Source: Actinomycetes bacterium
Lineage (GTDB): Bacteria; Actinomycetota; Acidimicrobiia; Acidimicrobiales; Acidimicrobiaceae
Length of the DNA: 7,596 bases
NCBI GenBank assembly: GCA_021823385.1
Contig: JAKAOC010000100.1
Span: 1 to 7,596 of the forward strand
Direction: 5' to 3'
Shown in pieces: positions 1 through 6,083 of the stretch. The notes below the pieces were generated by a model. It saw nothing but the letters and a program-made list of their open reading frames with translations, searched no databases and was not told the origin of the DNA. Made by a program: the position numbers and the translations under genes. Every line of letters starts with the position of its first letter. Position 1 is the first letter of the stretch.

Positions 1-2
1 CA

Positions 3-18
3 GCGCCCCGGGGGGCGC
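3..18 (-). terminator. Possible operon terminator hairpin at the window edge
   Basis: GCGCCC (3-8) and GGGCGC (13-18) form a 6-bp all-GC stem with a 4-nt loop, 20 nt after the crotonase stop. On the minus strand a terminator's T-run would fall left of base 1, outside the window, so this cannot be confirmed. Confidence 0.35.
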
Positions 19-38
19 GGGATCGCCTACCGGTGCCC

Positions 39-758
39 CTAGGCACGGGCGTGATCCTGATCGGCGCGGGTCAGCGCCCGCAGTGCCAGGCGGTCGGCGG
101 CCGCGAAGCTGTCCTCGCGCATCTGCAGCCAGCTATTGGATAGGAGGTCGCGCTTGATGGCCGTGATCACCGAGGCGGGCGCGGCCAGCAGGCCCGCCAC
201 CACCTCGTCCACCCTCTTGGCGAGGGACTCGGGCTCGACCACCTCGTTGATGATGCCCAGGCGCATCGCCTCGCCCGCGTCGAAGGTGCATCCCGTCGAG
301 GCGAGCCAATAGGCCATGCGCCGCCCCACCACGTGCGGCAGCCAGGCCAGCACCAGGGCGGGAGCGAGTGAGGCGGCCACCTCGGGGAAACGGAAGGTGG
401 CCGCAGAGGAGGCGACGGTCACATCGGCCAGCCCGGCCAGGCCGACCCCGAACCCGGCGGCAGGTCCACCGACTTCGGCGACCACCGTAAGGTCGCTGAA
501 GACGATCCCCACGTTCACCTCGGCCAGGGCCCGCGCCATCGCCCTAATCTCGGAAGCTCCTCTGGCGCTGCCGTCCCTGCCGGTGCAAAAAGTGGTGCCG
601 GCCGAACGAAGCAGCAGCACGCGGGCGTCGGCGGGTGGCTCCATCAGCAGGCCGGAGAGCTCCTCACACATCTCGCGCGTGAATTCGTTGCCCTCGCCGC
701 GCTCTATGCGCACCGTCACCAGAGGCCCGTTGGCCTCGATCTTCAGTCCTTCGCTCAT
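39..758 (-). CDS. Enoyl-CoA hydratase/isomerase-family (crotonase-fold) protein, short and atypical
   Basis: This 239-aa protein has the crotonase fold, which uses an oxyanion hole to stabilise enolate intermediates of acyl-CoA thioesters, presumably in the cytoplasm. Visible signs are FCTGRDGS (about residues 57-64), matching the first oxyanion-hole strand (usually FCAGADL), then GFGVGLAGLAD (102-112), matching the GGGCELAMMCD block, then FPEV (124-127), and a C-terminal helix region with IKRDLL (201-206). The glutamate of the second block (Glu144 in rat mitochondrial hydratase) is replaced by Gly106, while the second glutamate (Glu164 equivalent) is kept as Glu126. It is shorter than typical hydratases (about 255-290 aa), with a short C-terminus. 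ATG directly follows the TAA of the dehydrogenase gene (TAAATG, no spacer), implying translational coupling. The family is secure. The reaction is not: hydratase, double-bond isomerase, or a hydratase/lyase as in the ferulate pathway are all possible. Confidence 0.88.
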   Translation of the reverse strand: MSEGLKIEANGPLVTVRIERGEGNEFTREMCEELSGLLMEPPADARVLLLRSAGTTFCTGRDGSARGASEIRAMARALAEVNVGIVFSDLTVVAEVGGPAAGFGVGLAGLADVTVASSAATFRFPEVAASLAPALVLAWLPHVVGRRMAYWLASTGCTFDAGEAMRLGIINEVVEPESLAKRVDEVVAGLLAAPASVITAIKRDLLSNSWLQMREDSFAAADRLALRALTRADQDHARA

Positions 759-2252
759 TTAGTTCAACCGCTCCAGTCGTTGCCCGCCGTACCAATCCAC
801 CGGCTCCTCCGCCGTGCGGATGGTCACCGCCTTGGTATGTGTGAACTCGTGAAAGGACTCCCAGCCTCCCTCGCGGCCGATGCCGCTCTCCCCCACTCCT
901 CCCCAGGGGGAGCTGGGATCCAGGCGATGGTGGTCGTTGACCCAGACGATCCCGCACCTAAGCTCGGAGGCGACCCGATGCGCTCTGGCCACGTCCCGCG
1001 TCCACAGGGCTGCTCCCAGCCCATAGACGGAATCATTGGCCATGGAGATTGCCTCGGCTTCGTCCCGGAAGGGGGCCACGAAGGCGACCGGCCCGAAGAT
1101 CTCCTCACGGGCCAGCCGGAACTCCTGGCTGGGCCCGGCGCAGACGGTGGGCTCGATGAAGAAGCCCCCGGGGCTCTCATCCACGTGTGCGGCGATCCCG
1201 CCGTGGCGGACCTCGACGCCTTCGGCCTCGGCCGCATGCACCTTCTCGATCACCCGCTCCCGCGCCACATGGGAGATCATCGGACCCAGCTGGGTCTCCA
1301 GCCGGGCGGGATCACCGATGCGAAGCGAGCGGGCCACCCCGCAGAGTTCGTCCAGAAAGTCCTTGTAGATGGATTCGTGCACTATGAAACGCCGTCCTGC
1401 GATGCAGGTCTGCCCGGCGCCGATGAAGGCCGAGAAGGCCGCGCCGCGCACCGCCTCGGTGAGGGGCGAGTCGGGAAAGACCACGACCGGGGAGGAGCCG
1501 CCAAGTTCGAGTGTGCACTTGGCGAAGCGCTGTGCGCAGGCCGCCGAAACCGCGCGGCCCGCGGCTGTGCCGCCGGTGAAGGTGATCTTGGCCACCTGCG
1601 GATGCGCCGCCAGTCTGGCGCCGGCCACGGCGCCAAGGCCCGGCACGACGTTCAGCACCCCGGCGGGAATGCCGGCCTCGAGGGCCAGCTCGCCCAGCAC
1701 CAGCGCGGTAAGGGGCGTGAGCTCGGAGGGCTTAAGCACCACCGAGTTGCCGGTGGCAAGGGCGGGTGCCAGGCTCTTGGAGGTGATCATCAGCGGGTGA
1801 TTGAAAGAGGAAAGGATCCCCACCACCCCGAGCGGAGAGCGCTCGGTGTAGGAGTGATAGGGCCCGGGCATCGGTACCACGCTGGCCCGATCCGCCAAGA
1901 GCAGTGCCGCGTTGTAGCGGTACCACTCGGGAAGGCGCGCGATCTGGGCGCGGGTCTCACGGATAGGGCGGCCGTTGTTGAGGGTCTCCAGTTGGTAGAG
2001 CTCCTCCAACGCGCCTTCGATGAGATCGGCGAAGCGGTTCAGGATCCGGGAACGCTCATGTATCGGGCGCCTCGCCCAGACGCCCTCCTCGAAACGGCGG
2101 GCGCCCACCTCGACAGCCCGGTCGATATCGGCCTCGCCGGCGCACTCGACAACCGCGATCACCTCGCCGGTGGTCGGGTTGAGCACCTTCAGGGGCTCGG
2201 CGCTCCCTTGGACCGCCTGGCCGTCGATCAGGAGACTGCGGGTCTCGGCCAT
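759..2252 (-). CDS. NAD-dependent aldehyde dehydrogenase (ALDH superfamily)
   Basis: This 497-aa protein is a full-length ALDH-superfamily enzyme that oxidises an aldehyde to a carboxylate with NAD(P)+ in the cytoplasm. All the catalytic landmarks are present: oxyanion Asn151 in SFNHP, cofactor-binding Lys174 in LKPSE, general base Glu249 in LELGG, nucleophile Cys283 in GQTCIAGRR, and Glu384 with Phe386 in EEIFGPV. Glu177, three residues after the lysine, corresponds to a position that favours NAD+ over NADP+. Two small departures are FTGG (225-228) for the common FTGS and LGGSS (250-254) for LGGKS. The C-terminal VNDHHRLDPSSPWGG stretch (438-452) recalls aromatic and other catabolic ALDHs from memory only. 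ATG at 2252 has only a G-rich weak ribosome site. The gene is joined to the crotonase gene without a gap and lies 92 nt after livF. The superfamily is certain; the aldehyde substrate is unknown. A vanillin-type or semialdehyde substrate is possible. Confidence 0.95.
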   Translation of the reverse strand: MAETRSLLIDGQAVQGSAEPLKVLNPTTGEVIAVVECAGEADIDRAVEVGARRFEEGVWARRPIHERSRILNRFADLIEGALEELYQLETLNNGRPIRETRAQIARLPEWYRYNAALLLADRASVVPMPGPYHSYTERSPLGVVGILSSFNHPLMITSKSLAPALATGNSVVLKPSELTPLTALVLGELALEAGIPAGVLNVVPGLGAVAGARLAAHPQVAKITFTGGTAAGRAVSAACAQRFAKCTLELGGSSPVVVFPDSPLTEAVRGAAFSAFIGAGQTCIAGRRFIVHESIYKDFLDELCGVARSLRIGDPARLETQLGPMISHVARERVIEKVHAAEAEGVEVRHGGIAAHVDESPGGFFIEPTVCAGPSQEFRLAREEIFGPVAFVAPFRDEAEAISMANDSVYGLGAALWTRDVARAHRVASELRCGIVWVNDHHRLDPSSPWGGVGESGIGREGGWESFHEFTHTKAVTIRTAEEPVDWYGGQRLERLN

Positions 2253-2255
2253 CGC

Positions 2256-2342
2256 TCAGGCCCCCGCCGCAATGCCCGCTCGAAATGCACCCCGGCCGCC
2301 GATCATCCCGGCCGGGAAAATCCGGATGCCTGCCGTTTCCAT
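2256..2342 (-). CDS. Possible 28-codon small ORF between livF and ALDH
   Basis: An ATG lies 2 nt after the livF stop and opens 28 codons (peptide beginning METAGIRIFPAGMIGGRG) that end in TGA 3 nt before the ATG of the dehydrogenase gene. It is in frame with that gene. It has no ribosome site of its own and would rely on re-initiation after livF. The peptide is Gly/Ala/Ile-rich and resembles nothing I recognise. It could couple translation of the two genes, or be a chance open frame. Confidence 0.2.
   Translation of the reverse strand: METAGIRIFPAGMIGGRGAFRAGIAAGA
2291..2316 (-). promoter_or_regulatory. Hairpin between livF and the aldehyde dehydrogenase gene
   Basis: CCCGGCCG (2291-2298) and CGGCCGGG (2309-2316) form a perfect 8-bp stem with a 10-nt loop. 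The second arm is also part of a 12-bp palindrome (2306-2317). No T-run follows, so read-through into the dehydrogenase gene is expected. Confidence 0.55.
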
Positions 2343-2344
2343 GG

Positions 2345-3109
2345 CTAGTTGGCCGACCTGTCGCCCGCCAGCTGGTGAGCGTTGCCTCGCCCGAGGAAGA
2401 GCTTGCCCAGATCGGGAATGGCACGCAGCTCGTCGGCGCTCCCCTGCATGCGCAGCTGGCCGTCGGTGAGGATATAGCCCCAGGAGGCAACCTCGAGGCC
2501 CAGGCTGACACGCTGCTCGATCAAGAGCACCGCGCGCCCCTGGCCCGCACCGACGGCCACGATGCCCTGCAGCACCTTCTCGGCGATCAGCGGTGCCAGG
2601 TTGGCGGTCGGCTCGTCCAGGATGAGCAGGCGCGGTCGGGTCATAAGAGCGCGGGCGATGCCGAGCATCTTGCGTTCACCACCCGAGAGAGTCCTGGCCT
2701 GGCGCTTACGGTACCTGGTCAGCTGAGGAAAGAGGGCGTAGACCTCCTCCTCGCGCTCCTTCAGGTCCGCACCTTTGAAGCCGTATCCGCCCATCTCGAT
2801 GTTCTCCTGAACAGTGAGTGGCGGGAAGACGTCGCGGACCTGGGGGACGTATCCGATACCCTGCATCACCCTGTCCTCTTCGCCGAGGTGGGTGATGTCG
2901 TTGCCGTCCAGCATCAGACTGCCCGTGAGGGCGGGAATCTCGCCGATGATCGACTTGACCATCGTCGATTTTCCGGCTCCGTTGGGGCCCATGATGAGGA
3001 CGATCTCCCCCAGGCCCACCTGGATGCTGACGTCCTTGACGATGGGCACCCGGTTGTAACCCGAGCTGACCCCGTTGACCTCGAGAAAAGCCGCCGGCCT
3101 TTCAACCAT
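2345..3109 (-). CDS. livF: Branched-chain amino acid-type ABC transporter ATP-binding protein LivF
   Basis: This 254-aa cytoplasmic ATPase is the second of the pair that powers import through the LivH/LivM channel. Motifs in order are Walker A GPNGAGKST (41-49), Q-loop Gln90 in YVPQVRDVFPPLTV, signature LSGGE (141-145), and Walker B LLILDE (161-166) with catalytic Glu166. The switch region reads LLIEQR (196-200), with Gln199 where most ABC ATPases have His. That EQ form, and the VFPPLTVQENIEMG segment, are typical of LivF rather than LivG. The D-loop reads NLAP instead of the usual GLAP. The protein extends about 14 residues past the FLG that normally ends LivF-like proteins, giving a polar tail. 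ATG at 3109 has only a poor ribosome site (GTGAG about 6 nt upstream, and a G6 run further up). The gene lies 71 nt after livG. Confidence 0.95.
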   Translation of the reverse strand: MVERPAAFLEVNGVSSGYNRVPIVKDVSIQVGLGEIVLIMGPNGAGKSTMVKSIIGEIPALTGSLMLDGNDITHLGEEDRVMQGIGYVPQVRDVFPPLTVQENIEMGGYGFKGADLKEREEEVYALFPQLTRYRKRQARTLSGGERKMLGIARALMTRPRLLILDEPTANLAPLIAEKVLQGIVAVGAGQGRAVLLIEQRVSLGLEVASWGYILTDGQLRMQGSADELRAIPDLGKLFLGRGNAHQLAGDRSAN

Positions 3110-3134
3110 GATTGCTCACGCCCCCCTCACAAGA

Positions 3135-3149
3135 GCCCGCCGGGCGGGC
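3135..3149 (-). promoter_or_regulatory. GC hairpin between livG and livF
   Basis: GCCCGC (3135-3140) and GCGGGC (3144-3149) form an all-GC 6-bp stem with a 3-nt loop in the 71-nt spacer. No T-tract follows on the minus strand. It is compact and stable but short. Confidence 0.45.
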
Positions 3150-3180
3150 AGCAACTGCACCGGACAACAAGAGATGCGGA

Positions 3181-3996
3181 TCAGCCGAGATAGGCATCCT
3201 GCACCTCCTTGTCGTTGACGATCTCGTCGTAGGTGGCGTCGGCGATCTTCTTTCCGAAGCTCATCACCACCACCCTGTCGGTCAGTTCGCGCACGACCTC
3301 GAGGGCGTGCTCGACGATGACGATGGCGATGCCGTCGTCGCGGATGGACTTGAGATCCCCCACCAGCTTCTCGACCAGGTGCGGAGCGACTCCCACCATC
3401 GGCTCGTCCAGCAGCATCACCTTGGGCGCGGTCATCAGGCAGCGCATGATCTCGACCAGGCGGCGCTGGCCACCGGAAAGCTCCTTGCCCCAGGCGTTGG
3501 CGACGTGGGTCATGTCGAAGCGCTCCAGCATGTGCCAGGCGCGCTCGGCGATCTCACGGTCGGCCCGGATGCTCGCCTTACGCCCCAAAACCACGCTGGA
3601 AAGCCGTGCCCCGGAAAAACCGTTGCCGGCGGTCACCAGGTTCTCGAAGGTGGTCATATCGGAGAACTCACTGGTGGACTGGAAGGTGCGCACCAAACCA
3701 TGCCGGGCGCGCCGGTAGGCGGGAAACTTGGTGACGTCATGGCCGTCGAGGGTGATCGACCCGCTCACCGCCTTGGCCTGTCCGCCCAGGGAGGCGAGCA
3801 TGGTGGACTTGCCGGCACCATTAGGGCCGATCAGTCCGACCGCCTCGCCGGCGTGAACCTCAAAGGAGACGCCGTCTACGGCCACCACTCCTCCGTAGCT
3901 GACCACCACGTCCTTGGCGGCCAGCATGACCTGCTTCTCGGAGCGGGACGGCCTCTTGGAGGCCTCCATATCCATAACCTTCTCGGACTCGATCAC
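3181..3996 (-). CDS. livG: Branched-chain amino acid-type ABC transporter ATP-binding protein LivG
   Basis: This is the first of two ATPases of the importer, cytoplasmic and bound to the permeases. Numbered from GTG at 3996 (271 aa), it has Walker A GPNGAGKST (57-65), Q-loop Gln106 in LVRTFQSTSEFSDMT, signature LSGGQ (173-177), Walker B VMLLDE (193-198), the LivG/LivF-type EPMVGVAP that follows, and switch His230 in VEHALEVV. The TFQ segment, the long insert after it and the EH switch identify LivG. It ends in DAYLG, as the family usually does. The open frame begins at TTG 4008, but GGAGGAG at 4006-4000 overlaps that codon and lies 3 nt before GTG 3996, so GTG was chosen. ATG 3975 or 3969 is also possible. 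The roughly 20 residues before the conserved VMLAAKDVVVSYGG are charged and look like a non-conserved extension. Confidence 0.94.
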   Translation of the reverse strand: MIESEKVMDMEASKRPSRSEKQVMLAAKDVVVSYGGVVAVDGVSFEVHAGEAVGLIGPNGAGKSTMLASLGGQAKAVSGSITLDGHDVTKFPAYRRARHGLVRTFQSTSEFSDMTTFENLVTAGNGFSGARLSSVVLGRKASIRADREIAERAWHMLERFDMTHVANAWGKELSGGQRRLVEIMRCLMTAPKVMLLDEPMVGVAPHLVEKLVGDLKSIRDDGIAIVIVEHALEVVRELTDRVVVMSFGKKIADATYDEIVNDKEVQDAYLG

Positions 3997-3999
3997 GAT

Positions 4000-4006
4000 C
4001 TCCTCC
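4000..4006 (-). promoter_or_regulatory. Ribosome binding site that decides the livG start
   Basis: GGAGGAG overlaps the last base of the furthest-upstream TTG and the next two codons. It therefore cannot serve TTG 4008. Its GGAGG core lies 5 nt before GTG 3996, so that codon is the better start. Confidence 0.6.
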
Positions 4007-4027
4007 AATTGCTAACTCGGCGCTCGA

Positions 4028-4055
4028 TTCCAGAGGCCGCACAGGCCGGCCGGAA
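4028..4055 (-). promoter_or_regulatory. Hairpin between livM and livG
   Basis: GGCCG (4035-4039) pairs with CGGCC (4047-4051) across a 7-nt loop. The stem continues as TTCC (4028-4031) with GGAA (4052-4055) past a 3-nt bulge. There is no T-run behind it. The stem is moderate, so a chance fold is possible in GC-rich DNA. Confidence 0.45.
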
Positions 4056-4078
4056 CAAGTCGATCAGGATCGAAGTAC

Positions 4079-5116
4079 TCACTGCGCCTCGGCTTTCGCC
4101 ATGGCGCGAACGCCCAGACGTCCGCGGCCGATCCGGCGTCCGCGCAGGACGGCATCGAAGTTTCCGGGCTCAACCACGTTGCGCTTCTCGGGGATGATGC
4201 CCTGAGGGCGCAGCAGCAGGCTGGCCATCCACATCAGGCCGATCACGATCCATTCGATGGAGTCGATCAGGCCCGGGTAGCCGATGGGGGGAAGGAAGCG
4301 CGGCAGCTCCAGGAAGATGATCGGCACCAGCGCGGTACCCAGCACCACTCCCCACCAGTTGCGGATTCCTCCGACGAACATGGCGGTGAAGATCACGAAG
4401 GTCTCGGCGTATCCCCAGGCCCCCGGCGACCAGGCGCCGATGTACTCGACCAGAAGGCCACCGGAGAGGCCCGCGATGAGGCCGCCGATTACGAAGACCT
4501 GCAGGCGCAAGGCGGTGACGTTGATCCCGAGGCTTATGGCCGCGTCCTCCTGGTCACGCATGGCGCGAAGCGCCCTGCCCCAGGGCGAGGCCGCAAGCCA
4601 GCGCAGCAACAGGTAGACGGCGCCGCAGATCACCAGCGTCCAAACCACGTAGACCCACTGGTAACCCAGCGAGGAGAGCGGAAGCGTGGTACCGAGCGGC
4701 CTGCCGATGCCGGTGAGGCCGTTGGAACCGTTGAAGAGCTTGACGTCGGAGCTGACAACCTGCCAGGCGATCAAGGAGACGATCAGCAGCACGGCCGCCT
4801 GATAGTCCTTACGCATTCTCCTCAGTCCGAAAAGCCCCACCACCAGGGCGAGCGCTCCACCCGCCAGCGTGGCCAACACCAGCGGCAGCGGGAAGGGAAG
4901 CGACATGCCCCCGATGTAGCTCTGGAAGGCGCCGGCTCCGGTATCCGGACCGAGTGTCACCACCGAGGCGACGTAGGCTCCCATGGCCTGGAAGATGATG
5001 AATGAAAGATTGATGATCCCGCCGTAGCCGAACTGCAGGTTCAGCGAGTAGGCCGAGAGGACGTCGATCGCGAAATAGACGACCAGGGTCGTTATGTAGA
5101 ATTCCCAGGCTCCCAC
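4079..5116 (-). CDS. livM: Branched-chain amino acid-type ABC transporter permease LivM
   Basis: This 345-aa integral membrane protein is one half of the translocation channel. It is almost entirely hydrophobic, with about eight to ten membrane segments, for example near 8-26, 32-55, 78-97, 107-123, 152-172, 204-224, 236-250, 255-270 and 284-303. Family landmarks are the NGSNGLTGIGRP segment (129-140), the cytoplasmic coupling loop GRALRAMRDQEDAAISLGIN (180-199) that docks on the ATPase, FVGGIRNWWGVVLGTAL (247-263), and RPQGIIPEKR (303-312) after the last helix. It ends in a basic, poorly conserved tail of about 30 residues. The start is GTG at 5116. The preceding in-frame triplet is a TGA stop, and GAAGGAG ends 6 nt upstream, so this start is well supported. 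It follows livH by 74 nt, including a strong hairpin. Confidence 0.94.
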   Translation of the reverse strand: MGAWEFYITTLVVYFAIDVLSAYSLNLQFGYGGIINLSFIIFQAMGAYVASVVTLGPDTGAGAFQSYIGGMSLPFPLPLVLATLAGGALALVVGLFGLRRMRKDYQAAVLLIVSLIAWQVVSSDVKLFNGSNGLTGIGRPLGTTLPLSSLGYQWVYVVWTLVICGAVYLLLRWLAASPWGRALRAMRDQEDAAISLGINVTALRLQVFVIGGLIAGLSGGLLVEYIGAWSPGAWGYAETFVIFTAMFVGGIRNWWGVVLGTALVPIIFLELPRFLPPIGYPGLIDSIEWIVIGLMWMASLLLRPQGIIPEKRNVVEPGNFDAVLRGRRIGRGRLGVRAMAKAEAQ

Positions 5117-5122
5117 TCAACA

Positions 5123-5129
5123 CTCCTTC
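5123..5129 (-). promoter_or_regulatory. Ribosome binding site of livM
   Basis: GAAGGAG on the minus strand ends 6 nt before the GTG at 5116. It is one of the best Shine-Dalgarno matches in the window. With the in-frame TGA just before the GTG, it fixes this start. Confidence 0.8.
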
Positions 5130-5146
5130 AAAAAGGTTCGGTTATA

Positions 5147-5178
5147 GCGCCTGCCGGCGGGGACGTTCCGGCAGGCGC
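5147..5178 (-). promoter_or_regulatory. Strong hairpin between livH and livM
   Basis: A perfect 11-bp inverted repeat (GCGCCTGCCGG and CCGGCAGGCGC) with a 10-nt loop fills much of the spacer, starting 12 nt after the livH stop. On the minus strand it is followed by TATAACCGAACC and only then by T5, so it does not look like a standard intrinsic terminator. It may stabilise the livH end of the mRNA, mark a processing site, or act as a weak attenuator. Confidence 0.75.
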
Positions 5179-5190
5179 AATCGATCCGGC

Positions 5191-6081
5191 TCAGACCGTT
5201 ACCTGCGCCTCGGCACTCCCATGGGAGGCGACGGCGCCCGGCCTGGCCAGCAGGACAATAACTAGGACGGCGAACCCGGCCACCTGGGAGTAGGCCGGCG
5301 CCCCAAAGGCGGAGACCAGCTGGGTGACGATTCCCATGACCAGGGCGGCCAATACCGCACCCAAGGGGGATCCGGCGCCGCCCAAAAGCGCTGCCGCGAT
5401 CACCAGGGGCAGGAAGAGCTCACCCGAGGAGTAGCCGATGCTCTGGGTGCTGATGGCGTAGACCACTCCCGAGAGCCCGCACAGGAAGCCCGAGAGCAGC
5501 CAGGTGACGGTCACGACGCGGCCGGTTCGGATCCCGCAGGAGCGGGCCAGGCTCGGCTCGGCCGCGGTTGCCCGCAGAGCCTTGCCGATCCTGGTCAGCC
5601 TGAGAAGCATCTCCAGTCCGATGAACACCACCAGGCCCAGGACCGCAATTATGGCCTGCGTCGGGGTGATGATCACCGGCCCCAGGTGCAAAGGAGCAGC
5701 CTGGAGCACGGTGAACTGGTCGATGTTGTCATGGGTTAGAGCCTGCAAGCCGTAGTCGATGACCAGGCCGAGGCCCAGTGTCACCATCATCATCTCGAAG
5801 AGCTTCGCCCCTCGCCTGGCATAGGGACGGAATACGTACACGCCCATTGCAAGGGTGAGGACCGCCCCGAAGAGCCCCCCTACAAAGAGGCCGTACCAGG
5901 CGCTGATTCCGTGGCTAACCAGAATGAAAGCCACGTAACCAGCCGCCGTCATGACCCCGCCGTAGGCGAGATTCAACATGTTCGTGAGACCGAACTGGAT
6001 GGTGAATCCCATGGAAGCGATCGCGATCACCGAAGCGAGAACTACGCCGAAGGCGACCGCCGAGACGAGAGTGTCGAACAC
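5191..6081 (-). CDS. livH: Branched-chain amino acid-type ABC transporter permease LivH
   Basis: This 296-aa integral membrane protein is the second channel subunit, partner of LivM, at the usual length for LivH. Hydrophobic segments lie near 4-28, 34-55, 62-84, 96-114, 138-160, 188-210, 222-236, 240-258 and 266-280. The N-terminal GLTNMLNLAYGGVMTAAGY (31-49) matches the family's GL.N.a.G...m.GAY pattern, with a tyrosine at 40 where histidine is common. The coupling loop GKALRATAAEPSLARSCGI (166-184) is the docking site for the ATPase, and LLGGAGSPLGAVLAAL (232-247) is the conserved glycine-rich region. The GTG start at 6081 is 2 nt after the TAA of the binding-protein gene (TAACAGTG). AGGGAG lies 10 nt upstream, inside the end of that gene. 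The two genes are therefore probably translated in a coupled way. Confidence 0.94.
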   Translation of the reverse strand: MFDTLVSAVAFGVVLASVIAIASMGFTIQFGLTNMLNLAYGGVMTAAGYVAFILVSHGISAWYGLFVGGLFGAVLTLAMGVYVFRPYARRGAKLFEMMMVTLGLGLVIDYGLQALTHDNIDQFTVLQAAPLHLGPVIITPTQAIIAVLGLVVFIGLEMLLRLTRIGKALRATAAEPSLARSCGIRTGRVVTVTWLLSGFLCGLSGVVYAISTQSIGYSSGELFLPLVIAAALLGGAGSPLGAVLAALVMGIVTQLVSAFGAPAYSQVAGFAVLVIVLLARPGAVASHGSAEAQVTV

Positions 6082-6083
6082 TG

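Noticed and set aside
780..2348. Plus-strand open frame of 522 codons opposite the aldehyde dehydrogenase gene
   Set aside because: It is the mirror of a strongly conserved gene in GC-rich DNA, where antisense frames are often open. Its translation is low-complexity (rich in Gly, Ala, His, Asp) and shows no domain.
2942..3058. LivF switch glutamine in place of histidine as a sign of a dead ATPase
   Set aside because: The EQ form is usual in the LivF family, and the Walker A, signature and catalytic glutamate are intact. The relevant codon is near 2513, not in this N-terminal part, and needs no special explanation.
2285..4197. Long plus-strand open frames opposite livF and livG (2285-3193 and 3112-4197)
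   Set aside because: They overlap two ATPase genes with complete Walker and signature motifs, have no motifs of their own, and their composition follows the antisense of those genes.
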